Below the pieces are notes generated by a model, which was given only the letters and a program-made list of their open reading frames with translations, had not been told where the DNA came from and ran no database searches. Made by a program: the position numbers and the translations under genes. DNA of 19,035 bases from CBCXVS01 sp965178525 (GTDB taxonomy: Bacteria; Tectomicrobia; Entotheonellia; Entotheonellales; Entotheonellaceae). The DNA is taken from NCBI GenBank assembly GCA_965178525.1, contig CBCXVS010000139.1:1-19035 (forward strand). The letters are read 5' to 3'. This document shows positions 6,173-15,800 of this stretch, in pieces; position 1 is the stretch's first letter; every line of letters begins with the position of its first letter.

Positions 6173-7168
6173 ATGGCACAATTGGTGTTGGGTATTGGCA
6201 CGTCGCACAGTCCTCAGTTGAGCACCGTCCCGGAATTGTGGCCGGCCCGAGGCGAGCGCGACAAGAACAACCCCGAGCTCATTGGGACCGATGGCATCGT
6301 GTCCAACTACGACGAGCTATTCGCCAGGACCGATGTGGCGCGCATTGCGAAAGAGATCACGCCCGAGACGTTTCAACAGCGGCATGAGCGCAACCAAAAA
6401 GGCATCGCCAAGCTCCAAAAGGCGTTGTACACCGCCGAGCTGGATATTCTGGTCATGGTGGGCGACGACCAGCAAGAATATTTGCGGGACGATAACATGC
6501 CGGGATTTTGCGTCTATTGGGGCGATGAGGTTGTGGTCAAAGGCCACAGCCCGGACCCGTCCACGGGAAATCGGCCGCTCATTGACTATGTGCTGCAAGA
6601 CCAAACCGTGCCGACGCAAGCCGCCCTGGGCCAGCACCTGATTGAGTACCTGGTGGAGGCGGAGTTCGATGTGGGCCGCTCGAGTTTTCTCGACCCGAAT
6701 CGCGGCGGGCGCTCGCAAGGGGGCATTGGCCATGCCTTTGGGTTCGTCTATCATCGGCTGATGAAAAAGGCACTGATTCCCACGGTGCCCATTATGGTCA
6801 ACACCTACTATCCGCCCAATCAGCCCACCCCGAAGCGCTGTTATGACTTGGGCCGGGTCCTCCGCAGTGCGATTGAAGCCTGGCCCGTCAAGGCGAGGGT
6901 CGGTATCCTGGCGACGGGTGGCATGAGCCATTTCGTGGTGGACGAGGAGCTGGATCACATGGTGCTGGACGGCATGCGCACCAAGAGTATTGTACAACTG
7001 TCGCAATTACCCCGCGAAAAAATGAACTCGGGCAACTCGGAGATGAGAAATTGGATTGTGGTGACCGGCGCCACGGAGCATCTCGACATGGAGCTGGTTG
7101 ACTACGTGCCGTGTTACCGGTCGCCGGCGGGGACTGGCTGCGCCATGGGCTTTGCCAAGTGGGATTAG
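6173..7168 (+). CDS. Class III extradiol ring-cleavage dioxygenase-like protein (LigB superfamily)
   Basis: A 331-residue cytoplasmic protein of the LigB/protocatechuate 4,5-dioxygenase beta superfamily, whose members use Fe(II) to open catechol-type rings. GIGTSH places His12 at the family's first iron ligand. GIGHAFGF (184-191, His187) matches the catalytic-base region, followed by VNTYYPPNQPTP and ATGGMSHFVVDEELD (247-261). The position where LigB has its second His ligand (NDH motif) reads GDDQ at 97-100, so the metal site may differ. ATG 6173 is preceded by AGGAGAACGACC. The frame is also open upstream through the 7-bp repeat to an ATG at 6065 that has its own AGGAG. The LLM gene upstream suggests an aromatic or heterocycle degradation context. 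Substrate unknown. Confidence 0.82.
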   Translation: MAQLVLGIGTSHSPQLSTVPELWPARGERDKNNPELIGTDGIVSNYDELFARTDVARIAKEITPETFQQRHERNQKGIAKLQKALYTAELDILVMVGDDQQEYLRDDNMPGFCVYWGDEVVVKGHSPDPSTGNRPLIDYVLQDQTVPTQAALGQHLIEYLVEAEFDVGRSSFLDPNRGGRSQGGIGHAFGFVYHRLMKKALIPTVPIMVNTYYPPNQPTPKRCYDLGRVLRSAIEAWPVKARVGILATGGMSHFVVDEELDHMVLDGMRTKSIVQLSQLPREKMNSGNSEMRNWIVVTGATEHLDMELVDYVPCYRSPAGTGCAMGFAKWD

Positions 7169-7207
7169 GGGGCTATCAAATTTAAGTTGATCGATCGCGT
7201 TTCCTAC

Positions 7208-7232
7208 GTCGGGTGCATTCTATGCACCCGAC
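7208..7232. other. Perfect 10-bp inverted repeat downstream of the dioxygenase
   Basis: gtcgggtgca, a 5-base loop, then tgcacccgac. It lies 39 bp after the dioxygenase stop. No T run follows on either strand, so it is not a classical intrinsic terminator. It could be a transcript-end stabilising hairpin or an operator for the small gene downstream. Confidence 0.55.
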
Positions 7233-7262
7233 AACATACCTCTATGCTTTCCGTATTTTTTC

Positions 7263-7282
7263 TTGACAATCTATGCTATGAT
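7263..7282 (+). promoter_or_regulatory. Possible promoter for the GapR-like gene
   Basis: An extended -10 element, TGC then TATGAT (7274-7282), lies about 130 bp before the gene. A TTGACA is at 7263-7268, but it is too close to pair with this -10. The call rests on the extended -10 match only. Confidence 0.3.
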
Positions 7283-7412
7283 GCATGGGCATCAGCACGA
7301 GCGGGTTGGTTGGTGGGGGCCATGTAGAATCATCCCCTCAGCATCCGCGACACGTCGAAGCCCTTGGTGTTGCCGATGACTGCAGTGTGTACAATGGGAA
7401 AGGATAGCGGAG

Positions 7413-7688
7413 ATGGCCGAGTCCACAGAACCGAGTGATGCCGCTTTTAATATCCAGTTGGTCCGTGAGTTCTTGGAGCGACACTTTACGATCGAGAGTG
7501 AGATCAAGCTGCTACAGCAAGACAAAAGCGAACTCCGTAACGAATTCAAAGAGCGCGGGCTTGACATGAAGACCATGGCGGCGGCTATCGCGATTGCCAA
7601 GAAACGTCAGCTTGTTCCCGTCTCGAAAGAGACCCTGGACGACTTGATCATCGAAGTCGAAAACAGGCTCCCGGCGCCGGAGGATTAA
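7413..7688 (+). CDS. Small GapR/DUF2312-like protein
   Basis: A 91-residue acidic/basic mixed protein. The central region, ESEIKLLQQDKSELRNEFK then ERGLDMKTM and AIAKKR, is a helical, probably coiled-coil stretch followed by a GxDxK-type turn. This resembles the DUF2312 family, whose studied member GapR binds overtwisted DNA as a nucleoid-associated protein. An RBS-like AAAGGA lies about 10 bases before ATG 7413. It is a single gene, convergent with hepT (128 bp between the stops), with an unusually long 244-bp leader containing a perfect hairpin. Similarity is by pattern only; another small coiled-coil or phage-type regulator is possible. Confidence 0.5.
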   Translation: MAESTEPSDAAFNIQLVREFLERHFTIESEIKLLQQDKSELRNEFKERGLDMKTMAAAIAIAKKRQLVPVSKETLDDLIIEVENRLPAPED

Positions 7689-7816
7689 GTGCCGACACCA
7701 AATGCGAAGTTATTCTGTCTGGATACGCCATCTGTCCTTTCGTGGTCATCTGGCTCGTAGCTCGCCGGATTCCGTTTTTTTTCGTCCCGACACCCGGACC
7801 CAACGTCAGACGACTA

Positions 7817-8161
7817 TCACTTGCCGTGGAACGCCTTTAGCAAGGCCAGCAGCGTGGGTACATCGTCGTGAATAATACTCCACAGTGTATCGTTGTCGAT
7901 TCCAAAGTATCCATGAATCAAGCGATTCCGGGTCGCGACAAGCTGGCGCCATGGGATCGACGGATGCCGTTGCCGAATCGTTTCGGGAATATGGGTGGCG
8001 GCTTCGCCGATGAGTTCGAGATTTCGAACCGTGGCGTCGAAGATCATGGGGTTCGATTCGAATCCGGCCTGATCCAGCCCCTTCGTGTACTCGAGGACTC
8101 TCTCGGTAAAGGAGATCATGTCATCGATATAAAATCGCCATTCTCGCTCGGTCTCAGACAT
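7817..8161 (-). CDS. hepT: HepT-type HEPN RNase toxin (DUF86)
   Basis: A 114-residue all-helical HEPN protein. The RNase motif RX4HXY is present as R78-NRLI-H83-G-Y85, and FDATVRNLELIGEAA is the usual DUF86 second-helix signature. HepT cleaves RNA until its partner MntA adenylylates the Tyr of this motif. ATG 8159-8161 is chosen: it overlaps the mntA stop by 8 bp, the usual coupling for this pair. The frame is open four codons further upstream (Met at 8173). All key residues are intact. It is the last gene of the minus-strand run that begins at anmK. Confidence 0.88.
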   Translation of the reverse strand: MSETEREWRFYIDDMISFTERVLEYTKGLDQAGFESNPMIFDATVRNLELIGEAATHIPETIRQRHPSIPWRQLVATRNRLIHGYFGIDNDTLWSIIHDDVPTLLALLKAFHGK

Positions 8162-8444
8162 GCATCGCTTCACGCTCTACATATGGACGTAGCTCAGGGC
8201 GGAGGGCTTTCTCGGTCACGAGATCCACAGGGCAACCCAAGAGGTCCTCTAGATAGAACTGGACGCCAAAATAACGCGTCGACGTCGCAGGTCCATCGAA
8301 CGCCACGAGAATATCGACGTCGCTATCCGCGGCCGCGACATCACGTGCTGTCGAGCCGAACAGGGCCAGCCGAGAAACGGCAAATCGCTCCATAAGCGTC
8401 GGCTTATGCTCGGCCAACAATCTGAGGACACGCTCGCGTTCCAT
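8154..8444 (-). CDS. mntA: MntA-type nucleotidyltransferase antitoxin
   Basis: A 96-residue minimal nucleotidyltransferase. GS at 30-31 followed by D42 and D44 matches GSX10DXD, and D74 (PVDLV) supplies the third carboxylate. In characterised HepT/MntA pairs this enzyme transfers AMP onto HepT and silences its RNase activity. ATG 8444 is preceded by GGGAGGCGGA. A longer frame to 8486 would add 14 unlike residues and overlap ltaE, so it is not used. The pair sits 22 bp after the ltaE stop and may ride on the upstream operon. Confidence 0.9.
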   Translation of the reverse strand: MERERVLRLLAEHKPTLMERFAVSRLALFGSTARDVAAADSDVDILVAFDGPATSTRYFGVQFYLEDLLGCPVDLVTEKALRPELRPYVEREAMHV

Positions 8445-8466
8445 TCCGCCTCCCGAAACCAAGGAT

Positions 8467-9501
8467 TTAGCCGAGCACCTCACCAATCACCCGGGCCGCC
8501 TCTTCGACCTGCGCGCGCGTCACGTCGAGATGCGTCACCAGACGCATGGTCGTCGGACTCGACGCATTTGCGATCACACCCCGCTCGCGCAGCGCCTGCA
8601 TCAGCGCGTAGGCATCGAGACGCGCGATATCGAGGTCGAGCTGCAGAAACAGAATATTGGTTTCCACCTCCTGCGGATTGAGCCGCACGCCCTTGGCGAG
8701 GCAGATGCGTTCGGCCAGCAGCTTGGCATGATGGTGATCCTCGGCCAGCCGTTCCACGTTGTGTTCGAGGGCATAGATACCCGCGGCGGCGAGAATGCCG
8801 ACCTGCCGCATGGCGCCGCCGAACATCTTGCGATAGCGGTTGGCCCGTTTGATAAACGCAGTATCGGAGGCGATGACCGAACCCACCGGAGCCCCAAGTC
8901 CCTTGGACAGACACAGCGTGCAGGAATCGAAGTACTGGGTGATCTGCGGTGCCGGCACCCCGGAGGCAACACTGGCGTTGAGCAAACGGGCGCCATCCAA
9001 GTGCAACGGCAGGCCGTGGGCCTGCGTCAGCTCGTGAATCTCGCGAATCGTGTCGAGGGGGTAAATCGTGCCGCCGCCACGATTGTGCGTGTTTTCCAGA
9101 CAGACCAGCCGCGTCGGGGCATTGTGCGGATCCTCGTCCGTGCGGATGACCGCCGCCACCTGCTCCGCGGTAATGATACCGCGGGTGCCGGGTAGGAGAT
9201 TGACCTGCGCGCCGGAGAGCGCCGCGATGCCGCCGGATTCGCTGCGGAAGGGGTGATTGGTCTGTTCCATGACGATCTCGTCACCCGGCTGCGTATGCGC
9301 TTTGATGCAGATCTGATTGGCCATGGTCCCGGACGGCACAAACAAGGCCGCTTCTTTGCCCAGCATCTCCGCGGCCAGTTCCTGTAACCGGTTCACAGAG
9401 GGATCTTCGCCGAACACATCATCGCCCACCTCGGCCTCGGCCATGGCCCGGCGCATGCCCGGCGACGGTTTGGTAACGGTATCGCTGCGCAGATCGATCA
9501 T
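8467..9501 (-). CDS. ltaE: Low-specificity L-threonine aldolase (PLP enzyme)
   Basis: 344 residues, the usual length. It starts with IDLRSDTVTKPS, the family signature. His83 (the residue that stacks on PLP in LtaE), D169 and R172 in LDGAR, and Lys200 in the PLP Schiff-base motif SKGLGAPVG are all present. It cleaves L-threonine and L-allo-threonine to glycine and acetaldehyde in the cytoplasm. The start ATG overlaps the dapF stop as ATGA (9498-9501), showing translational coupling. It is followed 22 bp later by mntA. The product is intact. Why a threonine aldolase is coupled to dapF is not clear from the sequence. Confidence 0.93.
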   Translation of the reverse strand: MIDLRSDTVTKPSPGMRRAMAEAEVGDDVFGEDPSVNRLQELAAEMLGKEAALFVPSGTMANQICIKAHTQPGDEIVMEQTNHPFRSESGGIAALSGAQVNLLPGTRGIITAEQVAAVIRTDEDPHNAPTRLVCLENTHNRGGGTIYPLDTIREIHELTQAHGLPLHLDGARLLNASVASGVPAPQITQYFDSCTLCLSKGLGAPVGSVIASDTAFIKRANRYRKMFGGAMRQVGILAAAGIYALEHNVERLAEDHHHAKLLAERICLAKGVRLNPQEVETNILFLQLDLDIARLDAYALMQALRERGVIANASSPTTMRLVTHLDVTRAQVEEAARVIGEVLG

Positions 9502-10358
9502 GATGCCAACCCTCCCGGCTCGGACCAGTCACCACGAAAGACTTCGACGGCGGGACCGGTCATGTAGACCTGATTATCGCTCGCATTCCACTCCAGTTCG
9601 AGAGAGCCGCCGAGCAGCTGCCCGGTGACCCGACGGCCGGTTTTGCCGTTGAGATGGCAGGCCACGGCAGCCGCCGAAGCGCCCGTGCCGCAGGCTAGCG
9701 TTTCTCCGGAGCCCCGTTCCCACACCCGCATATTAAAGGTCTGGTCGTCGACGACCTGAACAAACTCGGTATTGACGCCTTCGGGAAACGCCGGGTGATG
9801 CTCGAAACGAGGGCCCCAGTGGGCTACGTCGAACGTGTAGGGATCATCGACAAAGACGATGCAATGCGGATTGCCCATGGACACGGCTGTGACCTCGAAG
9901 GTCGTGCCGTCGACGTCCAGGGGCTCGTGCCGCACCTGGCCCGGGGCGCCTTTCATGGGAATCTGTTCGCGTTGCAGGCGCGGCTCACCCATCTTCACAC
10001 GGACCTGATCAATGACCGCGTCGTTGGCGGCATTCGGGAAGAGCTGCAGTTCCAACGTACCGGCGAGGGTTTCCACATGCAGCAGCGTTTTGCGGGCGAT
10101 GTCATGTTCATAAACGTATTTCGCCAAACATCGAATGCCATTGCCGCACATCTGCGCCTCGCTGCCATCGGCATTGAACATCCGCATGCGGCAATCGGCT
10201 TGCGTGGACGGCAGGATCAGGATGAGCCCGTCGCCGCCGATGCCAAAGTGGCGATCACTCATGGCGCGCGCCACCGCCGCCGGGTCTGGCACGTGTTCTT
10301 TAAAGCCATTCACGTACACGTAATCGTTACCGAGCCCGTGCATTTTGGTAAAGTGCAT
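9498..10358 (-). CDS. dapF: Diaminopimelate epimerase
   Basis: 286 residues, full length. MHFTKMHGLGNDYVYVN opens the protein; FGIGGDGLI at about 38-46, the first catalytic cysteine C71 in MCGNGIRC and the second, C223, in ACGTGASAAA are all present. It interconverts LL- and meso-diaminopimelate, for lysine synthesis and for the peptidoglycan stem peptide. It starts 13 bp after the DUF123 gene and its stop overlaps the ltaE start. No strong Shine-Dalgarno is seen before ATG 10358 (gagcaacgatc), so translation may rely on coupling. Its neighbours anmK and slt share the cell-wall theme. Confidence 0.96.
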   Translation of the reverse strand: MHFTKMHGLGNDYVYVNGFKEHVPDPAAVARAMSDRHFGIGGDGLILILPSTQADCRMRMFNADGSEAQMCGNGIRCLAKYVYEHDIARKTLLHVETLAGTLELQLFPNAANDAVIDQVRVKMGEPRLQREQIPMKGAPGQVRHEPLDVDGTTFEVTAVSMGNPHCIVFVDDPYTFDVAHWGPRFEHHPAFPEGVNTEFVQVVDDQTFNMRVWERGSGETLACGTGASAAAVACHLNGKTGRRVTGQLLGGSLELEWNASDNQVYMTGPAVEVFRGDWSEPGGLAS

Positions 10359-10409
10359 GATCGTTGCTCACTTACGTAAGGGCCACGAGAGGAAAACCCG
10401 ACCGTGTGC

Positions 10410-10430
10410 CACCACACCAGACGTGTGGTG
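10410..10430. other. Perfect 8-bp inverted repeat near the DUF123 3' end
   Basis: caccacac, a 5-base loop, then gtgtggtg, inside the non-conserved end of the DUF123 frame and 52 bp before the dapF start. It could influence dapF translation or mRNA processing. It may equally be chance. Confidence 0.35.
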
Positions 10431-10873
10431 AGGCCCCGTGGCTGCTGTCCCGTTGCTTGACCGCCGGTACCTTGGCCGCATCCTGTAGCGCTTGCGCCAC
10501 CTGTGCACGGCGAGGGTAATATAACAGATGGGTGGGGCAGGAACAATCGGAGGCGCCAAAGCGCGGCATGACCACGTGCCCCCAAGACGCTAGGTGCTGC
10601 GCCAATTGGCATTCCGGCCGACTGTCATCGGCATAGGCATGCCAGGCCAGCACGCGGGCATGGAGGCGCAGATAATCCAGATGCCAGTGGCGCGTCGCCG
10701 CGCCGTGTAGATGACGGTGCAGACGCGCTGTGAGACCCCGTTTGGCGCTGCCGGTGTAGGTATAGTAGCCGCGCGGCAAGTCGCCTGTACCCAGGCGGCC
10801 GATGCGCAGCCGGCAGGCGGCAGGGAGCCACAAGACGACAATGTACGTCCCGCCGCGGGGCAGTGAGGCGGCC

Positions 10874-13118
<2,245 letters not shown>

Positions 13119-13147
13119 GGAAAGCGGTTCCCGGTTGGCGGTCTACA

Positions 13148-14293
13148 TTATGGCACGACACGACCTGGAATAATTTTACCAAGAATGACGGGATGTGTGG
13201 CGCCGGTCGTGCGAGGGATATTGCTCGCATAACCGTGCATGGTGGCATGGGCCAACAGGGCAAACGCGATGGCTTCCAAGGCGGTATTGGGGTAGCCGTA
13301 GTCTTCCGGCGTACGCAACGGAAGAGGATGCACGCGGTCCCGCAGCGGGCGCATCAAGACCGGATTTTCCGCGCCACCGCCACAGACAATGATCTCATGG
13401 ATCGTCCAATGGGGAAAAATGAAGTGCTCGTAATTCAGCACCATCGATTCCACCGTGAATGCCGTACACGTGCGTATGACGTCAACCGCAGAGAGTCCCA
13501 GAGCCTGAGCCTGGTCCTGCACGCGTCGCCACAACCCCTTGCCAAAGACTTCGCGGCCGGTTGCTTTGGGTGGGGGTTGGGTGAGGAAGGGCTGCTGCAT
13601 GAGGGTCTGCAGCAGCTCCTGCTGTACGGCGCCTTGAGCGGCCATGCGTCCGGCGGCGTCATACTGCTGTTGTCCGGCGGTGAAATGGTGCACGGCCTCG
13701 TCAATCAGCATATTGCCGGGGCCGGTATCGAAGGCGAGGGTGTGCAGGAGATCGGCATCGGCGAGAACGCTGACGTTGGCAATACCGCCGATATTCTGCA
13801 CCAACTTGGGGCGGGCCGGGTCGGCAAAGAGCACGTGGTGGCCATAGGGGGCAAGCGGCGCGCCGAGGCCCCCAGCCGCCATATCGCGTGGGCGAAAGTC
13901 GGCCACGGTGGTAATGCCCGTCCGTTCGGCAATGACACACGGTTCACCAATCTGCAAGGTCGAGGCCTGCCGCGGCGGGTCGGTCGAGGCCTGCGGAATG
14001 TGATAAATGGTCTGGCCATGCGAGCCGATGAGATCGATCTGTTCGAGGGAGACGCCAGCGTTGTGCGCCAGGGCCGGAACGGCATCGGCAAAGTGATGGC
14101 CTACCGCCACATTCACATGACAGATGAGATCGACACGGCTACTGTCCGGATACGACGCGGCGAGAATCTGCGCGCGTAATTCCGCAGGATAGGGATAGGT
14201 GGCATGGGCCACGACGTGTACCTTGGGGGCCGGTTCACAGCGATGAACTTCTACCAATGCCGCGTCGATACCATCGGCGGACGTTCCCGACAT
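13148..14293 (-). CDS. anmK: Anhydro-N-acetylmuramic acid kinase, N-terminus at an IS boundary
   Basis: 381 codons remain from the Met of MSGTSADGIDAAL, the phosphate-binding signature. DFRPRDMAAGG, GAPLAPYGH, NIGGIANVSVL, FDTGPGNMLIDE and VCGGGAENP follow, and the C-terminus is complete (LGKIIPGR). The enzyme phosphorylates and hydrolyses anhydro-MurNAc to MurNAc-6-P during wall recycling. Normal AnmK has about nine residues before MSGTS. Here only IIGL (codons 14294-14305) is native before the IS4-type end at about 14306. The upstream frame has no ATG, GTG or TTG before a stop at 14351-14353, and no Shine-Dalgarno precedes ATG 14293. The native start has therefore been lost, and expression is doubtful unless the internal ATG works. 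The slt gene follows after 29 bp. Confidence 0.93.
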   Translation of the reverse strand: MSGTSADGIDAALVEVHRCEPAPKVHVVAHATYPYPAELRAQILAASYPDSSRVDLICHVNVAVGHHFADAVPALAHNAGVSLEQIDLIGSHGQTIYHIPQASTDPPRQASTLQIGEPCVIAERTGITTVADFRPRDMAAGGLGAPLAPYGHHVLFADPARPKLVQNIGGIANVSVLADADLLHTLAFDTGPGNMLIDEAVHHFTAGQQQYDAAGRMAAQGAVQQELLQTLMQQPFLTQPPPKATGREVFGKGLWRRVQDQAQALGLSAVDVIRTCTAFTVESMVLNYEHFIFPHWTIHEIIVCGGGAENPVLMRPLRDRVHPLPLRTPEDYGYPNTALEAIAFALLAHATMHGYASNIPRTTGATHPVILGKIIPGRVVP

Positions 14294-14396
14294 TAAGCCG
14301 ATAATCCGGAATGGCCTTAAGTCAAGCCAACTCCTTTCTTGATGAAGCAGTTACGCCGATTGCCTGAGACCGACTCTCCTCTCATGATGAGGGCCT

Positions 14397-14734
14397 TCAT
14401 TCCCCCCACTGACAGGAGAAGCGCTCCGGATATCCCGTATCACCCCCCGGCTGCAACGCCTCCAGGCCGACTGCGCCGCCCACCTCCCATCCGAGGCCGT
14501 TCCGGCGGCGTGTGAGGCGGTCGGCTATACCGAGTGGCGCGACCGCCTCCTCCATCCGGTCGTCACCGTCCAGGCCTCTCTGGGGCAACTTCTCCCTGGC
14601 CATGCCGCCTGCCGTCATCTCCCGCACTGAACGGGTGGCTACTCCAGTGCCTCGGCCTCCTGCCCGGCTCCTACCCAGCTGCCTGGAGGCGTGCTGGACC
14701 ACCTCTGCGAACGCGTCGGCCAGTCGGCCCGGCC
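14397..14734 (+). pseudogene. IS4-type transposase, N-terminal fragment with stop/frameshift
   Basis: From about 14416 the frame reads LTGEALRISRITPRLQRLQA, later EAVGYTEWRDRLLHPVVTV, then GQLLPGHAACRHLPH. This is the N-terminal domain of IS4-type transposases (pattern WR-R-L-PV-TV--FL-Q-L-GN-ACRHL). It then hits TGA at 14626-14628. The same frame afterwards gives a degraded SASASCPAPTQLPGGVLDHL, where the family has SASAYCQAR-RLP--VL. The start is also unclear: the nearest ATG (14387) lies in another frame. The copy is therefore defective before the gap begins. Confidence 0.65.
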
Positions 14735-15674
14735 NNNNNNNNNNNNNNNNNNNNNNNNNNNNNNNNNNNNNNNNNNNNNNNNNNNNNNNNNNNNNNNNNN
14801 NNNNNNNNNNNNNNNNNNNNNNNNNNNNNNNNNNNNNNNNNNNNNNNNNNNNNNNNNNNNNNNNNNNNNNNNNNNNNNNNNNNNNNNNNNNNNNNNNNNN
14901 NNNNNNNNNNNNNNNNNNNNNNNNNNNNNNNNNNNNNNNNNNNNNNNNNNNNNNNNNNNNNNNNNNNNNNNNNNNNNNNNNNNNNNNNNNNNNNNNNNNN
15001 NNNNNNNNNNNNNNNNNNNNNNNNNNNNNNNNNNNNNNNNNNNNNNNNNNNNNNNNNNNNNNNNNNNNNNNNNNNNNNNNNNNNNNNNNNNNNNNNNNNN
15101 NNNNNNNNNNNNNNNNNNNNNNNNNNNNNNNNNNNNNNNNNNNNNNNNNNNNNNNNNNNNNNNNNNNNNNNNNNNNNNNNNNNNNNNNNNNNNNNNNNNN
15201 NNNNNNNNNNNNNNNNNNNNNNNNNNNNNNNNNNNNNNNNNNNNNNNNNNNNNNNNNNNNNNNNNNNNNNNNNNNNNNNNNNNNNNNNNNNNNNNNNNNN
15301 NNNNNNNNNNNNNNNNNNNNNNNNNNNNNNNNNNNNNNNNNNNNNNNNNNNNNNNNNNNNNNNNNNNNNNNNNNNNNNNNNNNNNNNNNNNNNNNNNNNN
15401 NNNNNNNNNNNNNNNNNNNNNNNNNNNNNNNNNNNNNNNNNNNNNNNNNNNNNNNNNNNNNNNNNNNNNNNNNNNNNNNNNNNNNNNNNNNNNNNNNNNN
15501 NNNNNNNNNNNNNNNNNNNNNNNNNNNNNNNNNNNNNNNNNNNNNNNNNNNNNNNNNNNNNNNNNNNNNNNNNNNNNNNNNNNNNNNNNNNNNNNNNNNN
15601 NNNNNNNNNNNNNNNNNNNNNNNNNNNNNNNNNNNNNNNNNNNNNNNNNNNNNNNNNNNNNNNNNNNNNNNNNN
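14735..15674. other. Assembly gap (940 N)
   Basis: Run of N inside the IS4-type element. Any open frame drawn across it is artificial. The flanking transposase fragments suggest that an unresolved repeat caused the gap. Confidence 1.
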
Positions 15675-15800
15675 CGAACCGGGTCGAACCCCGCGTCCAA
15701 AAGCGACGACCCCAGACCGCTCCCTTCGTGACAAAACCCCCTCATGTGTTGCGTCAACCGTTGACACGACATGCAGTTAGAGCTTCACTTGAGGCCATTC
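15675..15800 (+). pseudogene. IS4-type transposase, C-terminal fragment and right end
   Basis: The frame reads NRVEPRVQKRRPQTAPFVTK and continues PPHVLRQPLTRHAV, the typical C-terminus of IS4-type transposases (EPR-KRRPK-Y-L-TKPR). No stop codon occurs before the element ends at 15800; the frame runs on into the flanking gene region. The last 72 bp are 97% identical to copy A at 3-74. Confidence 0.7.

Larger units (their letters stand above)
14306..15800 (+). mobile_element. IS4-family insertion sequence (copy B), interior mostly assembly gap
   Basis: The ends are inverted repeats: gaatggccttaagt (14309-14322) pairs with acttgaggccattc (15787-15800) with one mismatch. The left 17 bp also match the right end of copy A at 61-77 exactly. 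The total of 1495 bp, including 940 N, fits an IS4-family element. Coding remnants at both edges of the gap look like an IS4 transposase. No direct target duplication is visible: the flanks read gataatcc on the left and agggttat on the right. It sits between the anmK start and the dehydrogenase gene. Confidence 0.8.

Noticed and set aside
7763..7782. T8 run after cggattccg as a terminator
   Set aside because: The inverted repeat leaves a one-base loop and cannot form a hairpin; the T run alone is not enough.
13193..14179. 328-codon open frame on the plus strand
   Set aside because: It lies opposite anmK, whose protein motifs are unmistakable; the antisense reading has no family features and is a by-product of GC-rich codon use.
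14397..15780. Several long frames spanning the 940-N gap
   Set aside because: They are open only because N codons cannot be stops. The flanking real sequence is IS4-type transposase in one frame and shadow in the others.
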